Of a DNA stretch of 64,000 nucleotides, positions 1 to 7,416 are shown in pieces. Below the pieces are notes generated by a model. The model saw only the letters and a list, made by a program, of their open reading frames with translations, ran no database searches and had not been told where the DNA came from. The DNA is taken from assembly GCF_027886425.1 (NCBI RefSeq), contig NZ_CP115671.1, positions 2,232,001-2,296,000 on the forward strand. Reading direction: 5' to 3'. Position 1 is the first letter of the stretch. Each line of letters opens with the position of its first letter. Both the position numbers and the translations under genes were made by a program. The DNA is from Brevundimonas vesicularis (GTDB lineage: Bacteria > Pseudomonadota > Alphaproteobacteria > Caulobacterales > Caulobacteraceae).

Positions 1-617
1 TTGCCGAGGTCGTGCGGCGTGCCGCGCACCCCGACGTCCCAGGCCCAGGCCGGATGGGTCATGGCCTGGACCATGCGGCGAATCTCAGCATTGGGCCCGC
101 TCATGCCCGAATGGGCGTCACGGTAGCGAGCGCCCGGCGTCGGCATATCGACGGTGAAGACCAGGGTCTTCACCCCCTCCGCCTTGGCCCGTTCCAGCGC
201 ATTCCTCATGAAGCCGCGATCGCGCAGCACATAGAGCTGGAACCACATGGGCCGGTCGATGGCCGGCGCGACCTCCTCAATCGGGCAGACAGACACGGTC
301 GACATCGTGAACGGCACGCCGCGCAAGGCCGCCGCCTTGGCCGCCTGGACCTCGCCCCTGCGCGCATACATGCCGGTCAGCCCTACGGGCCCCAGGATGA
401 TCGGCAGGCGCAGGGTCTCGTCGAACAGCTTCGTCTCAAGGCTGAGACTGGTCATGTCCTGTAGCACGCGCTGGCGAAGCGCGATGGCCTGCCAGTCCTC
501 GACGTTGCGACGCAGGGTTTGTTCGGCATAGGCGCCGCCGTCGATGTAATGAAACAAGAAGGGCGGCAGCTTGCGCCGCGCCGCTTCCCGATAATCGCTC
601 GGCGACGAAATGATCAC
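1..617 (-). CDS. lldD: L-lactate dehydrogenase / alpha-hydroxy-acid oxidase (N-terminal part, cut by window edge)
   Basis: This is the N-terminal 205 residues or so of an FMN-dependent alpha-hydroxy-acid dehydrogenase; the C-terminal half with the catalytic histidine lies outside the window. The translated start reads VIISSPSDYREAARRKLPPF, followed by FHYIDGGA, LPIILGPVGLTGM and MWFQLYVL, which are hallmarks of the LldD family. The start is a GTG at 615-617, chosen because LldD proteins begin with this MIISSxxDYR segment. It lies only 9 nt downstream of the rhamnose dehydrogenase stop, so the two are co-transcribed. In family terms it oxidises L-lactate to pyruvate at the membrane. L-lactate is the end product of the diketo-hydrolase branch of L-rhamnose breakdown encoded next door, so the placement suggests a dedicated pathway enzyme. 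Paralogues such as glycolate or mandelate oxidases cannot be excluded from the N-terminus alone. Confidence 0.85.
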   Translation of the reverse strand, partial: MIISSPSDYREAARRKLPPFLFHYIDGGAYAEQTLRRNVEDWQAIALRQRVLQDMTSLSLETKLFDETLRLPIILGPVGLTGMYARRGEVQAAKAAALRGVPFTMSTVSVCPIEEVAPAIDRPMWFQLYVLRDRGFMRNALERAKAEGVKTLVFTVDMPTPGARYRDAHSGMSGPNAEIRRMVQAMTHPAWAWDVGVRGTPHDLG

Positions 618-626
618 GGCTTGGCC

Positions 627-1388
627 TTACTGAAAGTTGGCGAAAGCGCCGCCGTCCACCAGCAGCGCCGCACCGGACATATAACCCGCCATGTCCGAGG
701 CCAAAAAGGCGACGACGGACGCGATGTCCTCGGGCCGGCCCAGACGCCCCAGCGGAATGCGGCCCTCCATATATTCGCGCTTCTTCGGATCGGCGAGGTC
801 ATCCTTGTTGATGTCGGTGGCGATGGTGCCCGGCAGGACCGAGTTGCACCGGATGCTGTGGCGGCCCAGGGCGACGGCGCAGGACTGCATCAGGCTGTGC
901 ACTCCTGCTTTGGTCGGGGTGTAATGGGTCTGCATCTCGCCGCCGACCAGGGCCGAGATCGAGCTGATGGCGACGATAGCGCCACCCTCCCCCTGTTTGA
1001 CCATCTGATTGGCCGCCGCCTGCACCATGTAATAGGCGCCGTGAAGATTGACCTCCATCGTCCGGCGCAGGGTCTCGACCGGCATATCGAGGAAGGCGTG
1101 GAACGGACAGATGCCAGCGTTCGAGACGAATATATCAACCCGGCCCAGCGCCTGAACGGCGGCGGCGACGAAGGCTGCGGCGCTCTCGGGCTGGGCCACG
1201 TCGCCGTTGACGGCGATGGCCCGGCGGCCCAGCGCCTCGATCTCGGCGACCACCTCGGCGGCGGCCGTCTCGTCTCGGAAGGTATTCAAGGCGACATCCG
1301 CCCCCTGGCGTGCAGCTTCGATCGCCGTCGCCCGTCCGATACCCCGCGATGCGCCCGTGATCAGGACGACCTTGTTCTCTAGCAGCAT
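627..1388 (-). CDS. L-rhamnose 1-dehydrogenase (SDR family, LRA1-like)
   Basis: A 253-residue short-chain dehydrogenase. It has the TGASRGIG cofactor loop at residues 11-18, the NAG motif at 90-92, serines at 142-143 and the catalytic YTPTK (Tyr156, Lys160). The stretches NAGICPFHAFLDMP, THYTPTKAG and LPGTIATDINK closely resemble what I recall of the characterised L-rhamnose 1-dehydrogenases of Azotobacter and Sphingomonas. The expected reaction is NAD(P)-dependent oxidation of L-rhamnose to L-rhamnono-lactone in the cytoplasm. The gene lies between the IclR gene (24 nt gap) and lldD (9 nt gap) in a minus-strand operon, divergent from the remaining rhamnose genes. The specificity call rests on sequence resemblance plus the complete pathway around it. 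Confidence 0.88.
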   Translation of the reverse strand: MLLENKVVLITGASRGIGRATAIEAARQGADVALNTFRDETAAAEVVAEIEALGRRAIAVNGDVAQPESAAAFVAAAVQALGRVDIFVSNAGICPFHAFLDMPVETLRRTMEVNLHGAYYMVQAAANQMVKQGEGGAIVAISSISALVGGEMQTHYTPTKAGVHSLMQSCAVALGRHSIRCNSVLPGTIATDINKDDLADPKKREYMEGRIPLGRLGRPEDIASVVAFLASDMAGYMSGAALLVDGGAFANFQ

Positions 1389-1412
1389 GCGGGCTCCGGC
1401 GGTGGCACGGTT

Positions 1413-2219
1413 TCAGGATTTGGGCGACCAGCCCAGGTCGGCGCTGATCGCGTCGGCGGCCTCGGTCACGGTCTTGGTCAGTTCGGTCATCCGAGCGTCG
1501 GACATATATTGGGCAGCGGAAGACACGCTGAGCGCGGCGACGATCTGGCCGTTCACCGAACGGATCGGCGCGGCGACGCAACGGATCTGGTCTTCGTTCT
1601 CTTCCAGGTCGAAGGCATAGCCCTTCTGGGCATAGCCATGCATCCGCTCCAGCCAGACGGCGCGGGCCGACGAGTCGTAGGTGGCGCCCGGCTCGGCGTA
1701 GAAGTCGATCCAATCCGCCTCGGTCTTGTCCAGGATCAGCGCCTTGCCCAGGCCGGTCGAGGCGATCGGATGACGTTCGCCCAGGCGCGAGCCGATGTTG
1801 ATCCGCCTGCGCCCCGCCACCTTGTCCAGATAAAGCGCATGACGGCCGTCCAGCACGCCCAGGTGGACCGTATCGTCGGTCTGGGCCGACAGCTGTTCCA
1901 ACCAGGGCCGTGCGACGCGCGGCAAATGCATCTGTTGGCTGGCGGCATGGCCAAGCTCCAGCAGCTTGGGGCCGAGAGAATAGCCCTCGCGCGGGCGGAA
2001 GGACAGCAACCGCCGCTCGACCAGGGCCGAGGCCAGACGATGGGTCGTGCTGCGCGTCAGCTCCAGCTTTTCGGACAATTCGGCCAGCGGCAGTGAGCCG
2101 TCGATCAGGGCGTCGATAACGTCCAGACCCCGCAAAAGGGTCTGGCTGCCGGACGCCTTCGCGCCGACCTCTTCATCCCCATCGACCTGTGCGGTCTTGA
2201 TTGACGGCGTTCGTCCCAT
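1413..2219 (-). CDS. IclR-family regulator of the L-rhamnose genes
   Basis: A 268-residue IclR-type regulator. An N-terminal winged helix-turn-helix spans about residues 27-80 (LLRGLDVIDALIDG, LAELSEKLELTRSTTHRLASAL). It is followed by a GAF-like effector domain that includes YLDKVAGRRRINIGSRLGER and HPIASTGLGKALI. The frame is open to an upstream ATG at 2258. I chose the ATG at 2217-2219 because a GAGGA Shine-Dalgarno lies 7 nt before it. It heads the operon with rhamnose dehydrogenase and lldD and faces rhmD divergently, so it most likely controls both promoters and binds rhamnose or a pathway intermediate. A short perfect inverted repeat lies just upstream of its start. Confidence 0.88.
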   Translation of the reverse strand: MGRTPSIKTAQVDGDEEVGAKASGSQTLLRGLDVIDALIDGSLPLAELSEKLELTRSTTHRLASALVERRLLSFRPREGYSLGPKLLELGHAASQQMHLPRVARPWLEQLSAQTDDTVHLGVLDGRHALYLDKVAGRRRINIGSRLGERHPIASTGLGKALILDKTEADWIDFYAEPGATYDSSARAVWLERMHGYAQKGYAFDLEENEDQIRCVAAPIRSVNGQIVAALSVSSAAQYMSDARMTELTKTVTEAADAISADLGWSPKS

Positions 2220-2231
2220 TTCGTAATCCTC

Positions 2232-2242
2232 ATTCTCAGAAT
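2232..2242. promoter_or_regulatory. Candidate IclR operator (ATTCT-C-AGAAT)
   Basis: An 11-bp perfect inverted repeat, ATTCTCAGAAT, lies 13 bp upstream of the iclR-type start and about 117 bp upstream of rhmD, in the only intergenic space shared by the divergent operons. The position fits an autoregulatory operator. The arms are short, so chance is possible. Confidence 0.4.
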
Positions 2243-2306
2243 GTAGCAAAACGCGCAAGTCTATCCGCTACACGGACCTGACTTTGACGCTGTGCACGGA
2301 GGAACG

Positions 2307-2349
2307 CCAGTGAAATCCCGCATTATGGGAGCGAATCGCCAATCACTGG
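2307..2349. promoter_or_regulatory. Inverted repeat in rhmD 5' region
   Basis: CCAGTGA at 2307-2313 pairs perfectly with TCACTGG at 2343-2349, and the spacer carries a second small inverted repeat (TCCC and GGGA around GCATTAT). The outer repeat ends 10 bp before the rhmD start and just upstream of its GAGG ribosome binding site. It could be a leader stem or a regulator site; no function is shown. Confidence 0.3.
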
Positions 2350-2359
2350 TGATGAGGCG

Positions 2360-3565
2360 ATGAGCCGCCTCCCCCGCATCAAGCACGTTCGCGCCTTCGT
2401 CGTGAAGAACGACGGCACGGGCGGCGGCGCCGACTACCACGATCAGGGCGATGGCCACTGGATCGACGACCACATCGCCACGCCCATGGCGAAATACCCT
2501 GAGTACCGCCAGAGCCGCCGCAGCTTCGGCATCAATGTGCTGGGCACCCTGGTCGTCGAGATCGAGGCCGAGAACGGCGTGGTCGGGTTTGCGGTCACGA
2601 CCGGCGGCGAACCCGCCGCCTATATCGTCGAGAAACACCTCGCCCGCTTCCTGGAAGGCCGCGATCCGTCCGAGGTCGAAAAGATCTGGGACCAGATGTA
2701 TTTCTCGACGCAGTATTATGGCCGCAAGGGTCTGGTGGTGAACGCCATCTCCGGCGTCGATCTGGCGCTGTGGGACCTGCTGGGCCGTCTGCGTCAGGAG
2801 CCGGTCTTCGCCATGCTGGGCGGGGCGGTGCGCGACGAACTGACCTTCTACGCCACCGGCGCGCGCCCGGACAAAGCCAAGGAACTGGGCTTCATCGGCG
2901 GCAAGATGCCCCTGCACCACGGCCCGGCCGAGGGCGAGGAAGGCCTGCACAAGAACATCGCTGAACTCGCAGCCATGCGGAACGCCTGCGGCGATGACTT
3001 CTGGCTGATGTTCGACTGCTGGATGGCGCTGGATCTGAACTACGCCACGCGTCTGGCCCACGAGGCCCACAAGCTGGGTCTGAAGTGGATCGAGGAGGCG
3101 CTCAGCCCCGATGACTACTGGGGCTATCAGGCGCTGAAGAAGAACGCCCCCAAGGGGATGTTGGTCACGACCGGCGAGCATGAGGCCACCCGCTGGGGCT
3201 TCCGCATGCTCTTGGAGATGGAATGCTGCGACATCATTCAGCCGGACGTGGGCTGGTGCGGCGGCGTGACCGAACTGATCAAGATTTCCGCCATGGCCGA
3301 CGCCAAGGGCGTGCTGATGATCCCGCACGGCTCATCGGTCTATTCCTACCACTTCGTGGTGACCCGCCATAACAGCCCGTTCGCTGAGTTCCTGATGATG
3401 GCCCCCGGTGCCGACGAGGTCGTGCCCATGTTCCATCCGCAGCTGATCGGCGAACCCGTTCCCGTGGACGGCCGCCTGAAGGTGCCGGACACGCCCGGCT
3501 TCGGCGTCGAGCTGAACCGAGACATCGCCCTGCACCGCCCCTACGCGCGCCCCCAAATTCGCTAA
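2360..3565 (+). CDS. rhmD: L-rhamnonate dehydratase (LRA3, enolase superfamily)
   Basis: A 401-residue member of the mandelate-racemase branch of the enolase superfamily. The N-terminal capping domain contains SRRSFGINVLGTLVVEIE. The barrel carries the metal ligands Asp219 (in MFDCW), Glu245 (in IEEALSPDDYWGY) and an acidic residue in TTGEHE around 273-275, and the catalytic histidine of PHGSS is His323. These segments match the RhmD subgroup rather than muconate or galactonate enzymes. It dehydrates L-rhamnonate to 2-keto-3-deoxy-L-rhamnonate using Mg2+. It is the first gene of a plus-strand operon, with 21 nt to the next gene. A GAGG ribosome binding site lies 2 nt before the ATG. Confidence 0.93.
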   Translation: MSRLPRIKHVRAFVVKNDGTGGGADYHDQGDGHWIDDHIATPMAKYPEYRQSRRSFGINVLGTLVVEIEAENGVVGFAVTTGGEPAAYIVEKHLARFLEGRDPSEVEKIWDQMYFSTQYYGRKGLVVNAISGVDLALWDLLGRLRQEPVFAMLGGAVRDELTFYATGARPDKAKELGFIGGKMPLHHGPAEGEEGLHKNIAELAAMRNACGDDFWLMFDCWMALDLNYATRLAHEAHKLGLKWIEEALSPDDYWGYQALKKNAPKGMLVTTGEHEATRWGFRMLLEMECCDIIQPDVGWCGGVTELIKISAMADAKGVLMIPHGSSVYSYHFVVTRHNSPFAEFLMMAPGADEVVPMFHPQLIGEPVPVDGRLKVPDTPGFGVELNRDIALHRPYARPQIR

Positions 3566-3586
3566 GACGAAAGCCCTTCCCTCACC

Positions 3587-4435
3587 ATGAAACTGCTGCG
3601 TTACGGCCCCAAGGGTCAGGAAAAGCCGGGCACGCTGGATGCCGAGGGGCGCATCCGCGACCTGTCGGGCCACATCGCCGACATCACACCGGACCAACTG
3701 TATGGCCCCGCACTTGAGGCGCTGAAGGCCATCGATCCGACCGCCCTGCCCTTGGTCGAGGGTCAGCCCCGCTATGGCGTGCCGATCCATGGCGTGCGCA
3801 AATTCCTGGCCATCGGCCTGAACTTCGCCGACCACGCAGCCGAATCCAATCTGCCGATCCCCGAAGAGCCGGTTCTGTTCACCAAGGCCATTACCTGTCT
3901 GAATGGGCCGAACGACGACGTGGTCATTCCGCGCGGCTCGGAGAAGACCGACTGGGAGGTCGAGCTGGGCATCGTCATCGGCAAGCCCGCCTCCTACGTC
4001 ACCCAGGCCGAGGCGCTGGATCACGTTGCCGGCTATGTGCTGATCAACGATGTGTCCGAGCGCGCCTATCAGACCGAGCGCGGCGGCACTTGGGACAAGG
4101 GCAAGGGCTGCGACACCTTCGGCCCCGTCGGCCCCTGGCTGGTCACGACCGACGAGGTCGGCGACGTTCAGGATCTGGACATGTGGCTGGACGTGAACGG
4201 CAAGCGCATGCAGACCGGCAACACCCGGACGATGATCTTCGGCGTCGCCGAGATCGTGTCCTATCTGTCGGAGTTCATGACGCTGGAGCCGGGCGATCTG
4301 ATCACCACCGGCACCCCGCCCGGCGTGGGTCTGGGCCAGAAGCCGCCGCTTTACCTGAAGGCGGGCGACACGGTGCGTCTGGGCATCCAGAAGCTGGGTG
4401 AACAGGGTCAGACCTTCGTGGAGTGGACCCGATGA
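3587..4435 (+). CDS. 2,4-diketo-3-deoxy-L-rhamnonate hydrolase (FAH family, LRA6)
   Basis: A 282-residue fumarylacetoacetate-hydrolase-family protein. The fold-defining segment KFLAIGLNFADHA is followed by metal-binding acids in DWEVELG (Glu124, Glu126) and INDVSER (Asp155), then TRTMIFGVAEIVSYLSEF and the C-terminal GDLITTGTPPGVG loop. In Sphingomonas the LRA6 member of this family cleaves 2,4-diketo-3-deoxy-L-rhamnonate to pyruvate and L-lactate. Its place between the dehydratase and the SDR dehydrogenase, with an ATGA overlap onto the latter, supports that assignment. Similar hydrolases act in L-fucose and L-arabinose routes, so sequence alone does not fix the substrate. Confidence 0.88.
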   Translation: MKLLRYGPKGQEKPGTLDAEGRIRDLSGHIADITPDQLYGPALEALKAIDPTALPLVEGQPRYGVPIHGVRKFLAIGLNFADHAAESNLPIPEEPVLFTKAITCLNGPNDDVVIPRGSEKTDWEVELGIVIGKPASYVTQAEALDHVAGYVLINDVSERAYQTERGGTWDKGKGCDTFGPVGPWLVTTDEVGDVQDLDMWLDVNGKRMQTGNTRTMIFGVAEIVSYLSEFMTLEPGDLITTGTPPGVGLGQKPPLYLKAGDTVRLGIQKLGEQGQTFVEWTR

Positions 4436-5181
4436 GCGCCTACCAGGATCGGTTCGCGGGCCGCACCGCCGTCGTCACCGGCGGCGCCTCGGGACTGGGC
4501 AAGGCCTCGGCCGCCCGGATCGTCTCCGAGGGCGGCAAAGTCGTACTGTGGGATCTGAACGCCGGCGCGCTGAAGGCGGCGGCCGAAGAGGTCGGCGCGA
4601 CCCACGTCGCGGCCCTGGACGTCTCTGACGCAGACGCCGTCGCTGCGGCGGCCGAGGAATCCAACAAGGCGCTGGACAAGATCGACATCCTGATCGCCTC
4701 GGCCGGCATCACCGGCGCCACCGTGCCGGTGCACGAGTTCCCGATCGACAGCTGGAAACGCGTCGTCGACATCAATCTGAACGGCGTCTTCTACTGCTGC
4801 CGCGCCATCGTGCCCTTCATGCTGACCAACGGCTATGGCCGCATCGTCAACGTGGCCTCGGTCGCGGGCAAGGAAGGCAACCCCAACGCCAGCGCCTATT
4901 CGGCGTCCAAGGCCGGCGTCATCGGCTTCACCAAGTCGCTGGGCAAGGAACTGGCTGGCAAGGGCGTCATCGCCAACAGCCTGACCCCGGCCACCTTCGA
5001 AAGCCCGATTTTGGCCCAGATGCCGCAAAGCCAGGTCGACTACATGCGCTCCAAAATCCCCATGGGTCGCCTGGGCGAGGTCGATGAGAGCGCCGCCATG
5101 GTCTGTTTCATGGCCTCGGAAGAATGCAGCTTCACCACCGCCTCGACGTTCGACACGTCGGGCGGACGCACCACCTACTAG
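4432..5181 (+). CDS. 2-keto-3-deoxy-L-rhamnonate 4-dehydrogenase (SDR family, LRA5)
   Basis: A 249-residue short-chain dehydrogenase with TGGASGLG at about 16-23, an ASAGIT segment at 89-94 in place of NAG, and the catalytic YSASK (Tyr156, Lys160). It would oxidise 2-keto-3-deoxy-L-rhamnonate at C4 with NAD+ to give the substrate of the FAH hydrolase encoded just upstream. The ATG overlaps the hydrolase stop (ATGA at 4432-4435), so translation is probably coupled. An in-frame ATG 9 nt upstream (4423) is less likely. The two SDR genes of this locus are only distantly alike, as expected for LRA1 and LRA5. Confidence 0.85.
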   Translation: MSAYQDRFAGRTAVVTGGASGLGKASAARIVSEGGKVVLWDLNAGALKAAAEEVGATHVAALDVSDADAVAAAAEESNKALDKIDILIASAGITGATVPVHEFPIDSWKRVVDINLNGVFYCCRAIVPFMLTNGYGRIVNVASVAGKEGNPNASAYSASKAGVIGFTKSLGKELAGKGVIANSLTPATFESPILAQMPQSQVDYMRSKIPMGRLGEVDESAAMVCFMASEECSFTTASTFDTSGGRTTY

Positions 5182-5190
5182 GCGCGAAAG

Positions 5191-6093
5191 GTGGGTTCGG
5201 ATCTTCGCATCGTCGACAGCCACGTCCACCTGTGGGACCTGTCGCGTGCGCGCTATGGCTGGCTTCAGGACGATCCCCTGCCGAACAATCCGGCGGGGGA
5301 CATGAGCCCCATCGCCAACGCGAACTACCTGCTGGACGACTACCTCGACGACACGACCGGCTGGCGCGTGGACAAGATCGTCCACGTCGAGGCCGGCCAG
5401 CCGGTGGGCCAGCAGTTGGCCGAGACCGACTGGCTCCAGTCCCTGGCCGATAACCGTGGCTACCCGCACGCCATCGTCGCCGGCGCCGATATGCTGGATC
5501 CCGACCTCGACGCCCTGCTGGAGGCCCACGCGGCACGCCCGAACGTGCGCGGCGTGCGCCAGATCGTCTGCTGGTACGAGGATCCGCTGAAGACCTATAC
5601 CGACCGCGACCTGTTGCGGGATCCTCAGTGGGTCGAGGGTTTCGCCAAGCTGGCGCGCCACGGTCTGTCGTTCGACCTTCAGCTCTATCCGTCGCAGATG
5701 GCGACCGCCGCCATCATCGCCTCGCGCCACCCCGACATCCCCATGATCGTCAATCACGCCGGCCTGCCGACGGATCGGGACGAGGCGGGGATGGAGCGCT
5801 GGCGCAACGGCCTGCGCCTGCTGGCCGCACAGCCCCAAGTCTCGATCAAGATCTCGGGCCTGGGCATCACCGACCGCGCGTGGACACCCGACAGCATCCG
5901 CCCCGTCGTTCTGGAATGCATCGACGCCTTTGGGACCGAGCGGGCCATGTTCGCCTCCGACTTCCCCGTCGAAAGCGTCCACGGGACCTTCGACGCCTTC
6001 TACTCCGCCTTCGAAGCGATCACGGCCGACTTCTCGGCCGATGAACGCGACCGCCTGTTCGCCGCCAACGCCGAGGCGATCTACCGTATCTGA
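5191..6093 (+). CDS. L-rhamnono-lactonase (amidohydrolase family, LRA2)
   Basis: A 300-residue metal-dependent hydrolase of the amidohydrolase-2 type. The metal-binding DSHVHLWD sits at residues 9-16, followed by VHVEAGQ, NHAGLP, a KISGLG strand end and the C-terminal FASDFPVE with its catalytic aspartate. Proteins of this shape hydrolyse sugar lactones; here the expected substrate is L-rhamnono-lactone. Translation begins at a GTG (5191) 9 nt after the preceding stop. It completes the set lactonase, dehydratase, dehydrogenase and hydrolase. The related 4-sulfomuconolactone and fuconolactone hydrolases share the fold, so the call leans on context. Confidence 0.86.
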   Translation: MGSDLRIVDSHVHLWDLSRARYGWLQDDPLPNNPAGDMSPIANANYLLDDYLDDTTGWRVDKIVHVEAGQPVGQQLAETDWLQSLADNRGYPHAIVAGADMLDPDLDALLEAHAARPNVRGVRQIVCWYEDPLKTYTDRDLLRDPQWVEGFAKLARHGLSFDLQLYPSQMATAAIIASRHPDIPMIVNHAGLPTDRDEAGMERWRNGLRLLAAQPQVSIKISGLGITDRAWTPDSIRPVVLECIDAFGTERAMFASDFPVESVHGTFDAFYSAFEAITADFSADERDRLFAANAEAIYRI

Positions 6094-6159
6094 CCCATCC
6101 GCCGAAGCCGCATCAAGACGGCGAGGGCCGAGGAACACCAGGAGAGTATCCCCATCATC

Positions 6160-7416
6160 ATGACCGACGCCGCCCACACCCCCGGGGGCTTGGCCAAGCC
6201 CGCCGGGTCGCTGAAGGGCCCGCTGGCCTTCGCCATCGCCTGCTTCCTGATCTGGGGCCTGGCCTACGGCCTGCTGGACGTGCTGAACAAGCATTTCCAG
6301 GAGACGCTGAGCATCAGCCAGGCTGACAGCGCCTGGCTGCAGATCGCCTATTTTGGAGCCTATCTGCTGCTGTCGATTCCGGCAGGCATGCTGCTGCATG
6401 CGCGGGGCTACAAGTTCGGCATCGTGTCGGGCCTGGCGGTCACCGCCGTCGGCGCCCTTTTGTTCATCCCGGCGGCGGGCGCCGGCGCCTTCCTGCCCTT
6501 CGTCGGCTCGATGTTCGTTCTTGCCGCCGGTCTGTGCATCCTCGAGACCAGCGCGGACACCTACGTCAACGTCCTAGGCGATCCGGCCAAGGCCTCACAG
6601 CGGCTGAACCTGGCCCAGTCGTTCAACGCCCTGGGCGTCTTCTTCGGCCCCCTGATCGGCGGCGCGGTCTTCTTTAGCCCCACTACGACCGAGGCTCTGG
6701 GCGGCGCGACCCGTTCGATCCAGATCGTGTACGGGCTGATCGCCGTCGGCGTGGTCCTGTTCGCCCTTGCCGTCTGGCGCGCCCGGCTGCCGGAGACCGG
6801 CCTGTCCGACCACGGCGGCGCGATGCAAGGCGACGCCCCTGCCCTGCCCCTGTCCAAACAGCCGCACTTCATCGCCGGCGTGATCACTCAAGCCCTCTAC
6901 ATCGGTGCCCAGGTCGGTATCGGCGCCTATTTCATCAACCTAGTGACGCACAACTGGGAGGGCCTGACCTCGCAGCAAGGCGCCTTCATGCTGTCGCTGG
7001 CGGCTATCGGCTATCTGGTCGGCCGCTTCTTCGCCACCGCCCTACTGCTGAAGATCAAGCCACGCGTGCTTCTGACGGCCTACGGCGTCATCAATGTCGT
7101 GCTGACGCTGATTGTCGCCGCCGGGATCGACAAGGTCTCGCCCATCGCCCTGCTAGCCGTCTTCTTCTTCATGTCCACCATGTTCGCGACCATCTTCGCC
7201 CTGGGCACTGCCGGCCTAGGCGCCGGCACCAAGAAGGCCTCGTCCCTCATGGTCATGGCCATTGGCGGCGGCGTTCTGCTGCCTTGGCCCATGGGCAAGA
7301 TCGCCGATCTCTACGGTGCCAATGTCGCCTTCCTCCTGCCCGCCGCCTGCTTCGCCGTCGTCGCCTGGTACGGCTGGAAAGGTGCGGGGCTGGGGCTGAA
7401 GGCGGAGGCGAAGTGA
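6160..7416 (+). CDS. FucP-like MFS permease, probable L-rhamnose transporter
   Basis: A 418-residue major-facilitator protein with about 12 hydrophobic segments. The signature FLIWGLAYGLLDVLNKHFQ near residue 30, GYKFGIVSGL, and ETSADTYVNVLG followed by RLNLAQSFNALGVFFGPLIGG place it in the fucose/galactose:H+ symporter (FucP) group. In the inner membrane it should import a deoxy-hexose, here most likely L-rhamnose. The ATG at 6160 has an AGGAGAG ribosome binding site. Its TGA overlaps the ATG of the next gene by one base (7416), tying uptake to glycan breakdown. FucP-like proteins also carry fucose, glucose or galactose, so the substrate is inferred. Confidence 0.85.
   Translation: MTDAAHTPGGLAKPAGSLKGPLAFAIACFLIWGLAYGLLDVLNKHFQETLSISQADSAWLQIAYFGAYLLLSIPAGMLLHARGYKFGIVSGLAVTAVGALLFIPAAGAGAFLPFVGSMFVLAAGLCILETSADTYVNVLGDPAKASQRLNLAQSFNALGVFFGPLIGGAVFFSPTTTEALGGATRSIQIVYGLIAVGVVLFALAVWRARLPETGLSDHGGAMQGDAPALPLSKQPHFIAGVITQALYIGAQVGIGAYFINLVTHNWEGLTSQQGAFMLSLAAIGYLVGRFFATALLLKIKPRVLLTAYGVINVVLTLIVAAGIDKVSPIALLAVFFFMSTMFATIFALGTAGLGAGTKKASSLMVMAIGGGVLLPWPMGKIADLYGANVAFLLPAACFAVVAWYGWKGAGLGLKAEAK

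Noticed and set aside
4408..6399. 663-aa open frame on the minus strand
   Set aside because: It is antisense to four well-supported rhamnose genes and its translation is low-complexity Gly/Ala/Arg/Asp-rich, typical of a GC-rich shadow frame.
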